Source: Rhodobacterales bacterium UBA3077 (GTDB taxonomy: Bacteria; Pseudomonadota; Alphaproteobacteria; Rhodobacterales; Rhodobacteraceae). From it: a stretch of 7,356 nt of DNA. Position numbers and translations under genes: made by a program. Under the pieces are notes generated by a model. That model saw nothing but the letters and a program-made list of their open reading frames with translations. It searched no databases and was not told where the DNA came from. The first letter of the stretch is position 1; every line of letters begins with the position of its first letter. Shown here piece by piece: positions 6,040 through 7,356 of this stretch. The stretch covers positions 1,338 to 8,693 of the forward strand of contig DFBP01000278.1 in NCBI GenBank assembly GCA_002366685.1, given 5' to 3'.

Positions 6040-7356
6040 TTATTTCGCAGCCTGAATGGCGGACCAAACACGATTGGGTGTTAGCGGCATATCAATATGG
6101 GTGACACCCAGACCGGCAAGCGCATCCACAACAGCATTGACCACCGCAGGTGGTGAGCCAATCGCCCCCGCTTCGCCGCAGCCCTTAACGCCAAGCGGGT
6201 TATGGGTGCAGGGCGTTTGGCAGCTTTGATCAACCGTGTAGTTGGGCAGATCGCTGGCGCGGGGCATGGCGTAATCCATATAGGAGCCATTCAGCATTTG
6301 CCCGTCACTGTCATAAACGGCGTGTTCAAGCAACGCTTGCCCGATCCCTTGGCCAATACCGCCATGGACTTGTCCTTCAACAATCATCGGGTTAATGACG
6401 TTGCCAAAATCATCTGCGGCGGTGAAGGCGCAAACCTCGACTTTACCAGTGTCAGGGTCGACTTCGACCTCGCACATGTAGGCACCTGCCGGATAGGTGA
6501 AGTTGGCCGGGTCGTAAAACGCGGTTTCCTCCAGGCCGGGCTCTAATTCTTCCAGCGGGTAGTTGTGTGGTATATAGGCACCAAGCGTAACCGCGCCCCA
6601 CTCAAGAGATTTATCGGTACCGGCTACGGTAAACACACCGTCGGCCAGTTCGATATCGCCTTCACCGGCTTCCAGCATATGGGCCGCGATCTTCTTGGCT
6701 TTGGCAATCACCTTTTCGGTGGCTTTTACCATGGCTGACCCGCAAACCGCGAGCGAGCGGGAGCCGTAAGTGCCCATCCCGAACGGGATTTTTGAAGTGT
6801 CGCCATGAACGATATCGATGTTCTCTTCTGGTATCCCGATCATATCGGCAACCACTTGGGCAAACGAGGTTTCGTGCCCTTGCCCGTGACTATGGGCACC
6901 GACCATCACCGAAATATTACCGGTCGGGTTCACCCGAACGGTTGCGGCATCATAAAGGCCAACACGGGAGCCAAGCTGGCCAACAAGGTTGCTCGGCGCG
7001 ATCCCGCAGGCTTCGATATAGCAGTTAAGGCCAAGGCCCCGCAGCTTACCGCGCGAGGCACTTTCGGCTTTGCGCGCGGCAAAACCGGCAACGTCGGCCA
7101 GTTCGAGCGCTTTATCGAGGGTCGCGTCATAGTCGCCAGTGTCATAAACCAGTGCCACCGGGGTGGTATATGGGAACTGGTCAGGCTGGATGAAATTTTT
7201 GCGACGAATTGAAACTGGATCAATACCCAGCTCGCGTGCGCATTTATCGATCACCCGCTCAATAGAGTAGGTTGCCTCTGGACGACCGGCACCGCGGTAG
7301 GCATCGACCGGTGCGGTGTTGGTAAACACGGTTTTGACGTTCACATAAACATTGGG
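6040..7356 (-). CDS. Molybdenum hydroxylase large subunit, CoxL-like, form II (partial, N-terminal part off the right edge)
   Basis: The frame is open to the right edge (it reads PNVYVNVKTVF before any start) and ends at TAA 6040-6042. The 438 residues seen are the C-terminal half or slightly more of a roughly 780-800 residue molybdopterin-cytosine-dinucleotide subunit. The active-site loop is AYRGAGR (visible residues 19-25), the form II signature, in place of the AYXCSFR loop of form I CO dehydrogenase. Other conserved stretches are GQGHETSFAQ (158-167), GTYGSRSLA (195-203) and GCGEAGAIGSP (392-402), whose Glu is the expected catalytic base near molybdenum. The large-then-medium order matches form II operons (S-L-M), not form I (M-S-L). 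The substrate may be CO, an aldehyde or an N-heterocycle; sequence alone does not decide. The small [2Fe-2S] subunit gene is expected upstream, outside the window. Confidence 0.93.
   Translation of the reverse strand, partial: PNVYVNVKTVFTNTAPVDAYRGAGRPEATYSIERVIDKCARELGIDPVSIRRKNFIQPDQFPYTTPVALVYDTGDYDATLDKALELADVAGFAARKAESASRGKLRGLGLNCYIEACGIAPSNLVGQLGSRVGLYDAATVRVNPTGNISVMVGAHSHGQGHETSFAQVVADMIGIPEENIDIVHGDTSKIPFGMGTYGSRSLAVCGSAMVKATEKVIAKAKKIAAHMLEAGEGDIELADGVFTVAGTDKSLEWGAVTLGAYIPHNYPLEELEPGLEETAFYDPANFTYPAGAYMCEVEVDPDTGKVEVCAFTAADDFGNVINPMIVEGQVHGGIGQGIGQALLEHAVYDSDGQMLNGSYMDYAMPRASDLPNYTVDQSCQTPCTHNPLGVKGCGEAGAIGSPPAVVNAVVDALAGLGVTHIDMPLTPNRVWSAIQAAK

Noticed and set aside
1..7356. tRNA, rRNA, riboswitch or phage/integrase elements, and a novel multi-gene system
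   Set aside because: No cloverleaf, rRNA-like stretch, recognisable riboswitch core or integrase frame was seen on either strand; all large frames but one belong to standard families, and no unknown gene cluster is present.

Overview
The window looks like chromosomal DNA from an alphaproteobacterium, most likely Rhodobacteraceae (Roseobacter group). The reasons are the moderately GC-rich coding sequence, the trpA / psd-pssA / ychF neighbourhood, a form II CO-dehydrogenase-like gene pair, an RTX protein, and an intergenic block resembling the spacer repeats I recall from roseobacter genomes. This placement is an inference from gene content; no rRNA or other marker is present.

Layout, left to right. 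(1) Positions 1-1436, minus strand: a partial gene, open to the left edge, for a secreted-type protein with seven regular ~51-residue beta-propeller-like repeats followed by RTX calcium-binding nonapeptides. (2) 1514-2611, minus: ychF, a TRAFAC-class ATPase. (3) 2674-3426, minus: pssA, phosphatidylserine synthase. (4) 3430-4140, minus: psd, phosphatidylserine decarboxylase. psd and pssA are 3 bases apart and make up the CDP-diacylglycerol to phosphatidylserine to phosphatidylethanolamine branch. (5) A 128-base divergent spacer. (6) 4269-5057, plus: trpA, tryptophan synthase alpha chain. (7) 5058-5248: a spacer with hairpins, short direct repeats and a strong Rho-independent terminator at the convergent junction. 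(8) 5249-6028, minus: a coxM-like FAD subunit. (9) 6040-7356, minus: the C-terminal part of a coxL-like molybdenum subunit, cut by the right edge.

How the genes work together: psd and pssA form a clear membrane-lipid pair, and ychF follows them on the same strand. The coxL-coxM pair is the downstream part of a molybdenum hydroxylase operon whose small iron-sulphur subunit should lie to the right of the window. Its active-site loop AYRGAGR and its L-then-M order both fit form II, not the proven form I CO dehydrogenase. The propeller-RTX protein is the least standard gene here.

Most of the window is ordinary housekeeping sequence and I see no undescribed multi-gene system. The best candidates for a second look are the propeller-RTX protein and the repeat-like spacer after trpA.
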